64,000 nucleotides of DNA from Pseudomonas syringae KCTC 12500 (GTDB taxonomy: Bacteria > Pseudomonadota > Gammaproteobacteria > Pseudomonadales > Pseudomonadaceae): positions 643,501 through 707,500 of the forward strand of contig NZ_AYTM02000002.1 in the NCBI RefSeq assembly GCF_000507185.2. The letters run 5' to 3'. Under the pieces are notes generated by a model. That model was not told the DNA's origin. It saw nothing but the letters and a program-made list of their open reading frames with translations, and did not search any database. A program made the translations under genes and the position numbers. Below are positions 39,488 to 49,951 of the stretch, piece after piece (the stretch's first letter is position 1; every line of letters begins with the position of its first letter).

Positions 39488-40771
39488 ATGAAAATAATGA
39501 CAAAAGCACTGAACCGGACAACGCTTGGACTCGCACTGGGTCTGGCCTCTTCTCAACTGCTCGCTGCCGGCTTTGCCCTCAACGAACAAAGCATCAGCGG
39601 CATGGGCACCGGCTTTGCAGGTCGCTCCTCGTCAGCCGATGACGCAAGCACCGTATTCGGCAACCCTGCCGGTATGTCCCGCATCAAACGCGAACAAATC
39701 AGCGTGGGTGCAGCGGCAGTGATCGCCAAGACCGATATCGACAATGGCCGTGGCACATTTGGCGGCAGCAACGACGGCGACATGGTTCCGGTGGTCGGCG
39801 TACCCATGGGCTACTACGTCAAACCAATCGATGATCACTGGGCATTTGGTCTGGGCGTGTACGTGCCGTTCGGCCTGGTCACCGATTACGAAAAAGGCTT
39901 CGCTGGTCGCTACTGGGGTGACAAGAGTCACGTCCAGGTCGTGACCTTCCAGCCGACTGTCAGCTATGCATTCAATGACAAGGTGTCCATCGGTTTCGGC
40001 CCGACGATCAACCGTATCGACGGCGAGCTAACGTCGGCAACATTGAACGCCGCAACACCGGGCCGTAACGACGGCAAGGTGAAGATCGAAGGCGATGACA
40101 CCGCAATCGGCTTCAATGCCGGTATTTTGGTGCAGGCTACCGACACCACTCGCCTGGGCCTGACTTACCACTCCAAGGTCGATTACAAGCTCAAGGGCAA
40201 GACCAAGATCGAAGGTTCGGGTTTCGGACCTTTCGGCGGTCAGAAGTATGACGCTTCGCTGGATATCTCCACGCCTGAGTCCGTGGACTTCTCCATCACC
40301 CAGCAGATCGACGAGAACTGGACGGTCTATGCCGGCAGTACCTGGACTCGCTGGAGCCGCCTGCAAGACATCACCGTCAACAACGATGGCGTCCCTGCCC
40401 TGCTGGGCGGTTCTGCCGGTCCGATCGGCACCATCACTGAAGAGCAGAACTGGCACGACACCTGGGCGCACGCCATCGGTGCTTCGTACAAGGTCAATAA
40501 AGAGTGGACGCTGCGTACCGGTTTCTCCGTTGATCAGTCGCCGACTAACAACGTCAACCGCTCCCCACGCATCCCGACGGGCGATCGCAAGATCATCAGC
40601 TTCGGTGCAGGCTGGAGCCCGACCGACGACCTGACCATCGACGTGGCGTACTCGTACCTGCGTGAAGACGAAACCAAGATCCGCGACTCAAGCGCGACCA
40701 AAGGTTCGTACAGCGCCGACTACCGCAACACCGCTCACGGCCTGGGCACTTCGGTTACCTATCGCTTCTGA
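39488..40771 (+). CDS. OmpP1/FadL-family outer-membrane transporter
   Basis: 427 residues. Signal peptide to about residue 27 (LGLALGLASSQLLAAG). The mature start GFALNEQSISGMGTGFAGRSSSADDASTVFGNPAGM is the hallmark N-terminal hatch of FadL/TodX proteins, and the C-terminus ends in an aromatic residue (TYRF) as for outer-membrane barrels. It takes up long-chain fatty acids or other hydrophobic compounds. AAGGAG lies 8 nt before the ATG. A terminator follows at once, so it is a single-gene unit. Confidence 0.92.
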   Translation: MKIMTKALNRTTLGLALGLASSQLLAAGFALNEQSISGMGTGFAGRSSSADDASTVFGNPAGMSRIKREQISVGAAAVIAKTDIDNGRGTFGGSNDGDMVPVVGVPMGYYVKPIDDHWAFGLGVYVPFGLVTDYEKGFAGRYWGDKSHVQVVTFQPTVSYAFNDKVSIGFGPTINRIDGELTSATLNAATPGRNDGKVKIEGDDTAIGFNAGILVQATDTTRLGLTYHSKVDYKLKGKTKIEGSGFGPFGGQKYDASLDISTPESVDFSITQQIDENWTVYAGSTWTRWSRLQDITVNNDGVPALLGGSAGPIGTITEEQNWHDTWAHAIGASYKVNKEWTLRTGFSVDQSPTNNVNRSPRIPTGDRKIISFGAGWSPTDDLTIDVAYSYLREDETKIRDSSATKGSYSADYRNTAHGLGTSVTYRF

Positions 40772-40791
40772 TAAGCACCTGCCAGGCTGAA

Positions 40792-40827
40792 AAAAAGCCC
40801 GCAACCAGTAATGGTTGTGGGCTTTTT
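40792..40827 (+). terminator. fadL-like gene terminator
   Basis: A 16-nt stem from AAAAAGCCCGCAACCA with a GTAA-type loop and matching arm ending in TTTTT, with one G-U pair, starting 20 bp after the stop. Confidence 0.92.
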
Positions 40828-40894
40828 AGTGCGTGTCTGGTGCGCTCATATCTGCATTGATTGAATAGCGTGCAGATACTCCGCGTCATTGACT

Positions 40895-40970
40895 GACTAT
40901 CGTGCCGACGCTCAGCGTCGGCATGCAGTTCTGGACGCTCCGCGTCCTCTATGTGGCGCTCCGCGTCACA
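40895..40970. repeat. Palindromic repeat cluster (ACGCTCCGCGT family)
   Basis: Three small hairpins in a row: CCGACGCT-C-AGCGTCGG (40905-40921), GGACGC-TCC-GCGTCC (40933-40947), and GTGGCGC-TCC-GCGTCAC (about 40952-40968). The 20-mer GCATGCAGTTCTGGACGCTC at 40921-40940 recurs at 53920-53939. Intergenic, between convergent genes. Confidence 0.7.
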
Positions 40971-41029
40971 CAAGGGCTCTGCGATGCCAGGTCGATTCAG
41001 ACAAGACTCAAGCCGCCCTTTTTTGCCCC

Positions 41030-41581
41030 CTAAGGCTTAGACGCAATCGCCTTCTCAATGGCTGCGATCAGCTCAGGATCATCCGGCTTGGTCATGCTGG
41101 AGAAGTTGGCGATGACCTTGCCCTGGCGATCGACCACGTACTTGTAAAAGTTCCAGCGCGGCGCACTGCTTTGCTCGGCCAGCACCTTGAACAAATGGGT
41201 CGCATCATCACCGCGCACGGCCTGCGGCTCGGTCATGGTGAAGGTCACGCCATAATTGACGTAGCAGACCTTGGCAGTCTCCTCACCATCCTTGGCTTCC
41301 TGTTTGAAGTCATTGGACGGCACGCCCAATACTTCGAGCCCCTGCCCCTTGTAGCGCTGACTCAGCGCTTCAAGGCCTTTGAACTGCGGGGCGAAGCCGC
41401 AGAAGCTGGCAGTATTGACCACCACCAGCGGCTTGCCGGCAAAGCGCTTGCACAGGTCGATGTTTTCCTTGGCGCGCAGCTTGGGCAACTCGCCTTGCAG
41501 CAACGGCGGGCAGTCGGCGGCCATTGCAACACCGCTCATGGCCAGCAGCAAAAGAGGGATCGAAAAAAAGCGAATGTTCAT
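41030..41581 (-). CDS. Glutathione peroxidase-family protein, periplasmic
   Basis: 183 residues. Signal peptide [21 protein letters not shown]. The peroxidatic Cys is in [10 protein letters not shown] (Cys61), with the family segments LGVPSNDF and, near the C-terminus, [13 protein letters not shown] carrying the catalytic Trp/Asn. Most bacterial enzymes of this type use thioredoxin rather than glutathione; the signal sequence makes this one a periplasmic peroxide defence enzyme. ATG at 41581 or 41584; AGGG lies upstream of both. Confidence 0.86.
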   Translation of the reverse strand: MNIRFFSIPLLLLAMSGVAMAADCPPLLQGELPKLRAKENIDLCKRFAGKPLVVVNTASFCGFAPQFKGLEALSQRYKGQGLEVLGVPSNDFKQEAKDGEETAKVCYVNYGVTFTMTEPQAVRGDDATHLFKVLAEQSSAPRWNFYKYVVDRQGKVIANFSSMTKPDDPELIAAIEKAIASKP

Positions 41582-41642
41582 CATGGCGGCCCTGAATATT
41601 GTTTTGGTCTGCCGACACGCTACCCCATGCAGGAGCGTCTGC

Positions 41643-41765
41643 CTAGCAAGCGCCCATTCCCAATTGCAATGCGCCCAGCCCGACATGCTGCCAGGCCCAC
41701 CAGAGCAATCCCAGCACCACGGCGCCCACCAGCAGCGCCGCCAGCAGAGGCCAGCGCCGACTCAT
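41643..41765 (-). CDS. 40-residue membrane peptide translationally coupled to the MFS transporter
   Basis: A short frame starting [26 protein letters not shown] and ending LQLGMGAC: one transmembrane helix with an RR-W start. Its ATG overlaps the TGA of the MFS gene in ATGA, the same arrangement used between the cob genes, so it is very likely translated. Function unknown; a small accessory subunit of the transporter is one option. Confidence 0.65.
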   Translation of the reverse strand: MSRRWPLLAALLVGAVVLGLLWWAWQHVGLGALQLGMGAC

Positions 41766-42970
41766 GCCAGACCGCCCTGCGCCTGCAATCGTGCCACCGG
41801 CCGCTCGCGCACCGGCCAGTTGAGCGCCGCGGCGAGCAGACTCAGGAGTATCGAGACTTGCCAGATCAGGTCGTAGCTACCGGTGCGGTCATACACCAGC
41901 CCGCCCAGCCAGCCACCGAGGAAGGCGCCTAGCTGGTGAAACAGGAAGACAATGCCGCCCAGCATCGACAGGTTGCGCACACCGAACAGTGTCGCGACCG
42001 TACCGTTGGTCAGCGGCACGGTCGACAACCACAGCAAGCCCATCGCCACGCCGAACAGATACGCTGTGGTCTGACTCAAGGGTATCCAGAGAAACAGCAC
42101 GATCACCACCGCACGCAACAGGTAAAGCACGGTCAGCAGTCGGGGCTTGGACATGCGTCCGCCCAGCCAGCCTGCGGTGTAGGTGCCAAAGATATTGAAC
42201 AGGCCGATCAGGGCCAGCACCGTAGTGCCGACCTTGGCGGGCAAGTGCTGATCCACCAGATAGGCCGGCAAATGCACGCCAATGAACACCACTTGAAAGC
42301 CGCAGACAAAGAACCCCAGCGCCAACAGCCAGAACCCCGAATGCGAGCACGCCTCACGCAGCGCCTCGCCCAGGGTCAATTCGACGCCGGTGGATACGCT
42401 CGGCGTATCCTTGAGCATACCCACCAAAGGCAGGATCAACGCCACCATCACGCCCAGCACCAGCAAGGCACCGGACCAGCCCAGCCAACTGATCAAGCCC
42501 AATGTACCGGGCAGCATGGCGAACTGACCGAATGAGCCGGCTGCGCTGGCGATCCCCATGCCAATGCTGCGTTTTTCCGCGGGCAGCGCTCGCCCCACGA
42601 CACCGAGGATGACCGAAAACGATGTGCCGGACAGACCGATACCGATCAGCAGACCGGCGCTCAGTGAAAGGCTGAGGGAAGAGTCGGCGGTACTCATGCA
42701 CAACAGACCCGCGGCATACAGCACACCGCCGACGAAGACGACTTTCGCCGCACCAAATCGATCTGCCAGCGCCCCGGCGAATGGCTGCGCCAGACCCCAC
42801 ATCAGGTTCTGCAAGGCAATGGCAAAGGCAAAGACTTCACGCCCCCAGCCAAACTCGGCGCTCATGGGTGCCAGAAACAGACCGAAGCCGTGCCGCGTGC
42901 CCAACGAAAGCGCAAGAATCAGCGCACTCCCCAGCAGAACCCAGCCACTGGTACGCCAGATCGATGTCAT
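41762..42970 (-). CDS. Major facilitator superfamily transporter
   Basis: 402 residues with twelve hydrophobic helices. Motif A-like segment GALADRFGAAKVV near 65 and its repeat GWLGGRMSKPRLLTVLY near 265; the N-terminus (LALSLGTRHGFGLFLAPMSAEFGWGREVFAFAIALQNL) resembles the OxlT/monocarboxylate group. The substrate is unknown. GGGAG precedes the ATG. It lies 98 bp downstream of cobS on the same strand, with a weak inverted repeat (TTTTACC/GGTAAAA, 43002-43041) between. Confidence 0.88.
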   Translation of the reverse strand: MTSIWRTSGWVLLGSALILALSLGTRHGFGLFLAPMSAEFGWGREVFAFAIALQNLMWGLAQPFAGALADRFGAAKVVFVGGVLYAAGLLCMSTADSSLSLSLSAGLLIGIGLSGTSFSVILGVVGRALPAEKRSIGMGIASAAGSFGQFAMLPGTLGLISWLGWSGALLVLGVMVALILPLVGMLKDTPSVSTGVELTLGEALREACSHSGFWLLALGFFVCGFQVVFIGVHLPAYLVDQHLPAKVGTTVLALIGLFNIFGTYTAGWLGGRMSKPRLLTVLYLLRAVVIVLFLWIPLSQTTAYLFGVAMGLLWLSTVPLTNGTVATLFGVRNLSMLGGIVFLFHQLGAFLGGWLGGLVYDRTGSYDLIWQVSILLSLLAAALNWPVRERPVARLQAQGGLA

Positions 42971-43068
42971 GGTTAAGCTCCCTGCGCTTTGTGTTACATG
43001 GTTTTACCCGCGATTCGCGAAGCTACGCGCTGCCGGTAAAAGCTGTCAACAAAGCGATGCGCAGGGTC

Positions 43069-43800
43069 TCAAAGCAGCGCCAGCGTCAGCAGCACCGCCA
43101 ACTCCAGCAGCTCAAGCAATGCCCCGGCTGTATCACCGGTGCATCCGCCCAGACGTCGCATCATCAGCTGCCGCAACCAGAAGAAGCAGGCGGCGCAGAC
43201 CAGCAATACCATTACCCCTGACCAGCCGGCGAGCAGCACGCACACAATGGCAGTGGCGAGCAAAACCTTGCGTCCAGGGCCACGCGGCAGATGATCGGCC
43301 AGCGCCTGCCCCAACCCTCCGGAACGCACATACGGCGTCCCCAAAAACAGCCCAAGCATGGCAGCGCGCCCGATTACCGGTGCCAACAGCAGCCAAGCAC
43401 TGGCATGGCTCTCGATCAGCGCCAGAATCGCGGCAAACTTGAGCAGCAGCACCAAGACCAGCGTGACCACGGCGATAGGCCCGCTGCGTGGATCTTTCAT
43501 GATCTTCAAGGTGCGTTCACGGTCACCGAAGCCGCCCAGCCAGGCGTCAGCACTGTCGGCCAGACCATCCAGATGCAGGCCGCCGCTGAGCAATACCCAG
43601 GCAGTGAGTACCAGCGCGGCGTGCAGCATCAGCGGCGCACCACTGAGCAGCGTGTTGAAACCCAGCAGCAGGGTGCCGAACACCGCCCCCACCAACGGGT
43701 AGAACAGCAAAGAACGCCCCAGCTCTTCGGGACGCGGCATACCGGGCAGCCTGATCGGCAGGCTGCCGAGAAATTGCAGAGCGATCCAGAACGGCAGCAT
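43069..43800 (-). CDS. cobS: Adenosylcobinamide-GDP ribazoletransferase (cobalamin synthase)
   Basis: 243 residues, a polytopic membrane protein. FLGSLPIRLP at the start, GGLHLDGLADSADAWLGG near 80 (Asp-rich motif), and KDPRSGPIAVVTLVLVLLLKFAAI near 108. It joins adenosylcobinamide-GDP to alpha-ribazole(-phosphate) to give the complete nucleotide loop. The start MLPFWIALQF at 43800 is 1 bp from the upstream phosphatase stop. Last cob gene of the operon. Confidence 0.94.
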   Translation of the reverse strand: MLPFWIALQFLGSLPIRLPGMPRPEELGRSLLFYPLVGAVFGTLLLGFNTLLSGAPLMLHAALVLTAWVLLSGGLHLDGLADSADAWLGGFGDRERTLKIMKDPRSGPIAVVTLVLVLLLKFAAILALIESHASAWLLLAPVIGRAAMLGLFLGTPYVRSGGLGQALADHLPRGPGRKVLLATAIVCVLLAGWSGVMVLLVCAACFFWLRQLMMRRLGGCTGDTAGALLELLELAVLLTLALL

Positions 43801-43801
43801 C

Positions 43802-44374
43802 TCAGATCTCCGTGAGTACGCGATCAGCAGCGACCTGAATCGACAACAGCGCGCCATGCCCGACCACCACCTGCAACAGTTGCTCACGCGGCAAACCACG
43901 CGCCTGCGCCACCAGCAGGCGCATGACACCACCATGACTGACCAGCAACACGCGCTCACCGGCATAAGCCTGATGCAGACGCTCAACGGCACTCAATACG
44001 CGATTCGAGAAATCCAGCACCGGCTCGCCGTTGGGAGGTGTGAAGGCGTAGGGATCCGCCCAGAACAGCCCCAGGCCCTCGGCATCGGTCTCCATGAGTT
44101 GCGCAGGGCTGTGCCCTTCCCAGTCACCGAAATGCAGCTCCTGCAAACCCGGCTCCAGGTGCAGAGGCAACGACAAGCGCTGCGCCAGCTCTTCGGAAAA
44201 ACGGGCGCAACGTTGCAGCGGCGAGCTGACAATCCGCGTCCAGGGGCCGCTACCCGCCACTGCCGCATGCATCTGCTGCCAGCCAGACTCGGTCAGAGCG
44301 TCGTCGATGCTGCCGCGCAGGCCGCCGCCCAGTTCGGTTTCGCCGTGACGCAACAAGTCCAGGTGCAAGGTCAT
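43802..44374 (-). CDS. cobC: Alpha-ribazole phosphatase, histidine phosphatase family
   Basis: 190 residues. Phosphohistidine motif [11 protein letters not shown] near residue 7, [14 protein letters not shown] near 50, and the second His in [12 protein letters not shown]. It removes phosphate in the final steps of the nucleotide loop (Salmonella CobC; not the P. denitrificans CobC). The ATG overlaps the cobT stop by 4 bp. Confidence 0.9.
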   Translation of the reverse strand: MTLHLDLLRHGETELGGGLRGSIDDALTESGWQQMHAAVAGSGPWTRIVSSPLQRCARFSEELAQRLSLPLHLEPGLQELHFGDWEGHSPAQLMETDAEGLGLFWADPYAFTPPNGEPVLDFSNRVLSAVERLHQAYAGERVLLVSHGGVMRLLVAQARGLPREQLLQVVVGHGALLSIQVAADRVLTEI

Positions 44375-45423
44375 GCGGGACGATCCGCCACAGCCGCTTC
44401 GGCAAACGTCGCCATGCCGTTGTGCAGCTCGCACGCCAGGCGCACCAGCGGCACCGCCAGTGCGGCACCGCTGCCCTCGCCCAAACGCAAACCGAGGTCC
44501 AGCAACGGTTCGGCCTGCAACGTTTCCAGCAGATGCCGATGGCCCGGTTCGGCGCCCCGATGACCGAACAGCAGCCAGTTACGGCAGGAAGGGTTCAGGC
44601 GCACCGCCACCAGCGCGGCCACGCTGCAAATGAAACCGTCGACCAGTACCGCAATTCCTTCCTGCGCGCAGGCCAGGTACGCACCAGTCAGTGCGGCGAT
44701 TTCGAAGCCGCCCAGACAGAACAGGCTGCTCAACGGGTCACCGGCCTGCTCGGCGTGCAATGCCAGTGCGCGCTCGATGACACGCGTCTTGTGCTGAATA
44801 CCCTCGGCGTTCAGCCCGGTGCCCGGACCGACCAGCAATGGCGCGGCGCACTCCAGCAGCGAGCAGGCGACTGCGCTGGCGGCTGTGGTGTTGCCGATGC
44901 CCATCTCGCCACCGATGAACAGTTCGGTGCCGACAGCTTTGGCGCGCAATACGCTGTCACGCCCGGCCTGCAGGGCGGCTAGCCCCTGCTCGACACTCAT
45001 GGCCGGCCCCTGGGCAAAATTGGCGGTGCCCGCGCCAATGCGCAGATGGCGCACCCCGGGCAGATCCATTGGCGACACGGTGCCCAGATCGACCACGTCC
45101 AGTTGCGCGGAGAGCTGACGCGCCAGCACGCTGATCGCGGCGCCGCCGTTGACGAAGTTGTGCAGCATCTGACCGGTGACTTCCTGTGGGTACGCCGACA
45201 CACCTTCAGCGACGACACCATGATCAGCGGCAAAAACCGCGATCCACAGTTGATCGACGGCCGGACGCTCACGTCCCTGCAGACCGGCCAGCTGTACCGC
45301 CAGGCGCTCCAGTTGTGCCAGTGAACCGGCGGGTTTGGTCAGTTGCTGCTGACGGGCCAGTGCCGCCTCGCGCATTGGCACATCAATGGCCTGTGCAGGC
45401 TTGAGCCACCAGGAATTACTCAT
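44371..45423 (-). CDS. cobT: Nicotinate-nucleotide--dimethylbenzimidazole phosphoribosyltransferase
   Basis: 350 residues from [34 protein letters not shown] near 63, [14 protein letters not shown] near 172, and the catalytic Glu in [12 protein letters not shown] near 318. It makes alpha-ribazole-5-phosphate from NaMN and DMB, the lower ligand supplied by BluB. 4-bp overlaps at both ends. Confidence 0.96.
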   Translation of the reverse strand: MSNSWWLKPAQAIDVPMREAALARQQQLTKPAGSLAQLERLAVQLAGLQGRERPAVDQLWIAVFAADHGVVAEGVSAYPQEVTGQMLHNFVNGGAAISVLARQLSAQLDVVDLGTVSPMDLPGVRHLRIGAGTANFAQGPAMSVEQGLAALQAGRDSVLRAKAVGTELFIGGEMGIGNTTAASAVACSLLECAAPLLVGPGTGLNAEGIQHKTRVIERALALHAEQAGDPLSSLFCLGGFEIAALTGAYLACAQEGIAVLVDGFICSVAALVAVRLNPSCRNWLLFGHRGAEPGHRHLLETLQAEPLLDLGLRLGEGSGAALAVPLVRLACELHNGMATFAEAAVADRPA

Positions 45424-45941
45424 AGCGCGGTTCCTTTCAACGTCAGGGGCAAGCCGGCAACGGTCAACACGACACGCTGGCAACGCTCGGCCAGCGCCTG
45501 ATGCAACAGGCCGGCTTCATCGACATAGCGACGGGTCAGTTCGCCAAGCGGCACGACGCCGAGCCCGGTTTCGTTGCTGACAAAAATGATTTCACCCGGC
45601 AGCCCGGCAAGGCTGTCGAGCAGGGATTCACGTTCTTGAAGCAGGCGCTCGGGGTTGTCGAGCATCAGTAGATTGGTCAACCAGAGGGTCAGGCAATCGA
45701 CCAACAGGCAGCAATCGGGCGCCGCGTTTTCGCGCAGTACCCGCGCCAGTTCGATCGGCTCTTCGACCAACCCCCAGTGCTCGGGACGGCGTGCGCGATG
45801 ACTGGCAACACGCTGATTCATTTCGCCGTCCAGAGGCTGACTGGTGGCGATGTACGTCACCCTCAGCGCGCTGTCGGCGGCCAGTTTTTCCGCCAGACGA
45901 CTCTTGCCGGAGCGCGCGCCGCCGAGGATCAATTGCAGCAT
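45420..45941 (-). CDS. cobU: Adenosylcobinamide kinase / adenosylcobinamide-phosphate guanylyltransferase
   Basis: 173 residues. P-loop [15 protein letters not shown] at 4-18, [10 protein letters not shown] near 49 with the guanylylated His, [12 protein letters not shown] near 83, and [12 protein letters not shown] near 117. Called CobP in P. denitrificans. It activates cobinamide as its GDP derivative. Its stop overlaps the cobT start (ATGA). Confidence 0.95.
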   Translation of the reverse strand: MLQLILGGARSGKSRLAEKLAADSALRVTYIATSQPLDGEMNQRVASHRARRPEHWGLVEEPIELARVLRENAAPDCCLLVDCLTLWLTNLLMLDNPERLLQERESLLDSLAGLPGEIIFVSNETGLGVVPLGELTRRYVDEAGLLHQALAERCQRVVLTVAGLPLTLKGTAL

Positions 45942-47402
45942 TCAGTTCGCCTCCAGGCCACACAGTTCGCGAAGCAATGGGCCGTCCAGGTGCTTTTCCA
46001 CCAGGTCCGCCAGACGTTCGATGTCGCGCTCGCGCAAGGCGTGATAATCGACGGACTGCACGTTCGTCAACCCCGCCCAGCGCAGCAACGCGCTACAGGC
46101 AGCAGGTGATTCGAACAGGCCGTGCAGGTAAGTCCCCAGCACCTGGCCGTCGGCACTCTGCGCACCATCGCAACGCCCGTCGTCCAGTTGCACGGCAGCC
46201 TGCTCCAGCGCCGGCCCTGTCGTTACCCCGGCATGAATTTCGTAGCCACTGACCTCGGCGTCTTCCAGGGTCAGACGACCGCGCACATTGCGCAGTTGCT
46301 TTTCCGCTTCCAGCACCGTGCTCATTGCCAGTAGGCCAAACCCTGGGCTGGACCCGGCTGCGCCTTCCAGCCCGAGTGGATCGTGTACCTGCTCACCGAG
46401 CATTTGCAGGCCACCGCAAATCCCCATCAGCTTGCCGCCATAACGCAAATGCCGCTCGATGGCGGTGGCCCAGCCATTGTTGCGCAGGTAGTTCAGATCG
46501 CTGCGCACACTCTTGGAGCCGGGCAGAATGATCAGGTCCGCAGGAGGAATCGCCTGGCCGGGGCCGATGAATTGCAGATTGACCTGAGGGTGCAGACGCA
46601 ACGGATCGAAATCGGTGTGATTACTGATGCGAGGCAGCACCGGGACCACCACGTTCAGCACATGCTCGACCTTGTCGGTCTGACGCTGGTCCAGGCCGTC
46701 TTCGGCCTCCAGGTGCAGATCCATCACGTAGGGCAGCACGCCAACCACCGGCTTGCCGGTGCGCGCTTCCAGCCAGTCCAGGCCCGGCTGCAACAAGGCG
46801 ATGTCGCCGCGAAAACGGTTGATGATGAAACCCTTGACCCGCGCCTGCTCGCTGGGCGACAGCAGCTCGAGCGTGCCGACCAGATGGGCAAACACCCCGC
46901 CACGATTGATGTCGGCAATCAGCAGCACCGGGCAGTCGACCGCCTCGGCAAAGCCCATGTTGGCGATATCGTTGGCGCGCAGGTTGATCTCGGCCGGAGA
47001 ACCCGCACCCTCGACCACAATCACCGGATAGCTCTCACCCAGGCGCCGATGCGATTCCAGCACTGCCTGCATGGCGATCTCTTTGTAGCCGTGATACGCC
47101 ACCGCGTTCATGGTGGTCACGGCGCGGCCGTGAATGATCACCTGCGCGCCGGTGTCACTATTGGGCTTGAGCAGCACCGGGTTCATGTCGGTGTGCGGTT
47201 CGAGGTAGCACGCCTGGGCCTGCACGGCCTGTGCGCGACCGATCTCGCCGCCGTCTGCCGTCACCGCGCTATTGAGCGCCATGTTCTGCGGCTTGAACGG
47301 CACAACCTTGACGCCCTGACGAGTCAGCCAGCGGCACAGGGCCGTCACCAGGGTGCTCTTGCCGGCATCGGAAGTGGTGCCTTGTACCATCAGCGTGCTC
47401 AT
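45942..47402 (-). CDS. cobQ: Cobyric acid synthase
   Basis: 486 residues. A dethiobiotin-synthetase-like ATPase domain ([32 protein letters not shown]) followed by a glutamine amidotransferase domain with the nucleophile Cys in [11 protein letters not shown] and a later His in [10 protein letters not shown]. It amidates four carboxylates of adenosylcobyrinate a,c-diamide. It starts 4 bp inside the end of the upstream decarboxylase gene. Confidence 0.96.
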   Translation of the reverse strand: MSTLMVQGTTSDAGKSTLVTALCRWLTRQGVKVVPFKPQNMALNSAVTADGGEIGRAQAVQAQACYLEPHTDMNPVLLKPNSDTGAQVIIHGRAVTTMNAVAYHGYKEIAMQAVLESHRRLGESYPVIVVEGAGSPAEINLRANDIANMGFAEAVDCPVLLIADINRGGVFAHLVGTLELLSPSEQARVKGFIINRFRGDIALLQPGLDWLEARTGKPVVGVLPYVMDLHLEAEDGLDQRQTDKVEHVLNVVVPVLPRISNHTDFDPLRLHPQVNLQFIGPGQAIPPADLIILPGSKSVRSDLNYLRNNGWATAIERHLRYGGKLMGICGGLQMLGEQVHDPLGLEGAAGSSPGFGLLAMSTVLEAEKQLRNVRGRLTLEDAEVSGYEIHAGVTTGPALEQAAVQLDDGRCDGAQSADGQVLGTYLHGLFESPAACSALLRWAGLTNVQSVDYHALRERDIERLADLVEKHLDGPLLRELCGLEAN

Positions 47403-48403
47403 GGGTATTCCTTGCGGTATTCAAGCAGAACATCGTGCAGCCGCAGCCAGTCGGCCTCGTCGCAGGGCAGACCGAAACGCAGACTGGACGACTCGGAGCT
47501 GTCACCCTTGAACAGGCGCAGCAGCACGCCACGCTGCGCACAAAACTCATAGAGCGTCTGCGCTTCAGGGGTCACCAGCCATTGGAACAGCGCGCAGCCG
47601 CCTTGCGGGCTCAGACGGTAGCGGTCGAGCAACGCCACCAGCCGCTCGCGGGCCTGCTCACAGCGCTCACGCTGGCGCGTCTGCCCCTGCTGATCGCTAA
47701 GGCACACCTGACCGATGATCCGGGTTGGCCCACTGACCGACCAAGGGCCGATTTCCTGCGCCAGCATCCTTAACAGCACCGGCTCGGCCATGACAAAACC
47801 AAGCCGGACGCCGGCCAGGCCGAAAAACTTGCCAAACGAACGCAGGACAATCAGTCCGCTGCGCCACGTCTCGGCCGCCAGGCTCATGCCCGGCGTGTTA
47901 TCCATGAACGCTTCATCGACGACCAGCCAGCCACCGCGCTCGGCCAGTCGCGCATGCCACTCCAGCAGGCGCTCGGCGCTCAGGTGCAGGCCGGTTGGGT
48001 TGTTGGGGTTGACCACCACCAGCACGTCCAGGCTGTCGAGGAAGTAGTCGACCTCCTGCTCACCCACCTCACGGACCACGAAGCCGTTCTTGCGCCAGGC
48101 ATGCGCGTGCTCTGCGTAGCATGGCGACAGTACGCCAACCCTCCCTCCGCTGCGCACCCGCGGCAGTGCCTGAATCGCAGCCTGCGAACCGGACACCGGC
48201 AATAACCGGGACACGCCATAATAAGTGCAGGCCGCCGCTTCCAGACCATCGTCAGTCTCGGGCAACCGCGCCCAGGCACGCGTCGGAATCTCCGGGATGG
48301 GCCACGACCAGGGCGCGATCCCGGTGGACAGGTCCAGCCAGTCGGCCAGAGGGATACCGTAATGCTGCGCCGCCGCGCGCAACCGCCCGCCGTGCTCAAG
48401 CAT
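47399..48403 (-). CDS. cobC: Threonine-phosphate decarboxylase, PLP-dependent
   Basis: 334 residues from [18 protein letters not shown]. Class-I/II aminotransferase fold: NPNNPTGLH near 150, DEAFMD near 180, and the PLP Lys in [17 protein letters not shown] near 210. It makes (R)-1-amino-2-propanol phosphate, the linker of the nucleotide loop. P. denitrificans calls this CobC, Salmonella CobD; the symbol therefore clashes with the phosphatase at 43802. The ATG lies inside the end of cobD (8-bp overlap). Confidence 0.9.
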   Translation of the reverse strand: MLEHGGRLRAAAQHYGIPLADWLDLSTGIAPWSWPIPEIPTRAWARLPETDDGLEAAACTYYGVSRLLPVSGSQAAIQALPRVRSGGRVGVLSPCYAEHAHAWRKNGFVVREVGEQEVDYFLDSLDVLVVVNPNNPTGLHLSAERLLEWHARLAERGGWLVVDEAFMDNTPGMSLAAETWRSGLIVLRSFGKFFGLAGVRLGFVMAEPVLLRMLAQEIGPWSVSGPTRIIGQVCLSDQQGQTRQRERCEQARERLVALLDRYRLSPQGGCALFQWLVTPEAQTLYEFCAQRGVLLRLFKGDSSESSSLRFGLPCDEADWLRLHDVLLEYRKEYP

Positions 48404-49304
48404 AAAATTCAGCCGCCACGCAGATGACCAGCAGCCATAACCAGACGCCGCGCTGCACCAGTTGCCAGCCGCGATCGATCGAGTCCGCATCGGCAGGCGT
48501 ACCCTCACCCAGTTGCGGACGCTGATGCAGCTCGCCGTGGTAGATCGCTGCGCCACCCAGCTCGACACCCAGCGCGCCTGCGCCAGCGGCCATTACCGGG
48601 CCGGCATTCGGACTGTCCCATGCCGGAGCCTGCGTACGCCAGCAACGCAGCGCCAGTCGGGTCTTGCCCAGCAAGGCGTAGGTCAAAGCCACAAGACGTG
48701 CGGGAATATAGTTGAGCAGATCATCGATCTTCGCCGCAGCCCAGCCAAAACGCTCAAAGCGCTCATTGCGGTAACCCCACATGGCGTCCAGCGTATTGCT
48801 CAGCCGGTACAGCACCACGCCGGGCGCGCCAGCCACCACGAACCAGAACAGCGCCGCGAACACCGCATCGCTGCCGTTCTCCAGCACCGACTCGGTGGCT
48901 GCGCGGGCGACTTCGGTAGCGTCCAGCTCAGTGGTCTGGCGACTGACCAGATAACCGACCCGCTGACGGGCTTCAACCAGATCATCACTGCGCAGCGCTT
49001 GCGCCACCGGCTGAACGTGCTCACCCAGGCTGCGCATGCCCAGCGCGCAATACAGCGCCAGAATATCGAACAGCCAGCCCACGCCAGGCAACCAGCTCAG
49101 CAGCGTGGCCAGCAGCGTCAGCGGTACAACGGTGATGACCCAGGCAGTAACGCCATGACTGCGCCAGCCACGACCGCCACTGTTGAAGCGCTGCTCGACC
49201 CGACTGGCGAAGTTGCCGAACGCCACCAGCGGATGCCATCGTTTTGGCTCACCGAGCAGCGCATCCAGCGCGACCCCGGCGACGCTCAACAGCGCCACAC
49301 TCAT
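48396..49304 (-). CDS. cobD: Adenosylcobinamide-phosphate synthase (CbiB)
   Basis: 302 residues, a membrane protein. [24 protein letters not shown] near 14, a Tyr-Leu-Val-Ser-Arg segment, [18 protein letters not shown] near 138, and a domain boundary [16 protein letters not shown]. It attaches the aminopropanol linker to cobyric acid. ATG at 49304 overlaps the bluB stop (ATGA) with GGGGAG 9 nt upstream, which decides it over the ATG at 49319. Confidence 0.93.
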   Translation of the reverse strand: MSVALLSVAGVALDALLGEPKRWHPLVAFGNFASRVEQRFNSGGRGWRSHGVTAWVITVVPLTLLATLLSWLPGVGWLFDILALYCALGMRSLGEHVQPVAQALRSDDLVEARQRVGYLVSRQTTELDATEVARAATESVLENGSDAVFAALFWFVVAGAPGVVLYRLSNTLDAMWGYRNERFERFGWAAAKIDDLLNYIPARLVALTYALLGKTRLALRCWRTQAPAWDSPNAGPVMAAGAGALGVELGGAAIYHGELHQRPQLGEGTPADADSIDRGWQLVQRGVWLWLLVICVAAEFYA

Positions 49305-49951
49305 TGACTCACTCCCCATTGATTCTCGTACAGCAGCTCATGCAGCGGACGCGCCTGCGCCCAGCCTTCCATCACCAGCATTGGCGCAGGATAAAATTCT
49401 TTGACCGGGCCCAGACATATGATCGCCAGCGGCTTGGCGCCGTCAGGCATGCCCAGCAGTTCGGCCAGCGCCTCGGGGTCGAACAGCGACACCCAGCCCA
49501 TGCCCAGGCCTTCTGCACGCGAGGCCAGCCACAGGTTCTGGATCGCGCAGGACAGCGAGGCCATGTCCATTTCCGGCAAGGTGCGACGGCCGAAAATGTG
49601 CTGCTCTCGCCCTTCCATCAGCGCGGCGACCAGCACTTCTGCACAGTCGTTGATGCCTTCGACCTTGAGCTTCATGAACTCGTCGGTTCGCTCACCCAGC
49701 GCCTCGGCGGTACGGATACGCTCTTCCTCTACCTGCGCCTGCATCCGGTCGCGCAATAGCGGGTCGCTGATGCGGATGAAGCGCCACGGCTGCATCAGCC
49801 CGACGCTGGGAGCCTGATGCGCGGCCTCCAGCACGCGTGCCAGCAGCTCGGGCGCGACCGTGCCGCCGATGAAGTGGCGCATGTCGCGACGTTCGGCGAT
49901 GGCGCGGTACACCGCAGCCCGCTCTTCGGGGCTGAACGCTTGCTCGGTCAT
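49301..49951 (-). CDS. bluB: 5,6-dimethylbenzimidazole synthase
   Basis: 216 residues, nitroreductase fold. [17 protein letters not shown] near 22 and [15 protein letters not shown] near 46 are the BluB flavin-site signatures. It cleaves FMNH2 with oxygen to make DMB, the lower ligand. The presence of this oxygen-dependent gene and of CobT means the operon can complete true B12. Overlaps cobB (upstream) and cobD (downstream) by 4 bp each. Confidence 0.94.
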   Translation of the reverse strand: MTEQAFSPEERAAVYRAIAERRDMRHFIGGTVAPELLARVLEAAHQAPSVGLMQPWRFIRISDPLLRDRMQAQVEEERIRTAEALGERTDEFMKLKVEGINDCAEVLVAALMEGREQHIFGRRTLPEMDMASLSCAIQNLWLASRAEGLGMGWVSLFDPEALAELLGMPDGAKPLAIICLGPVKEFYPAPMLVMEGWAQARPLHELLYENQWGVSQ

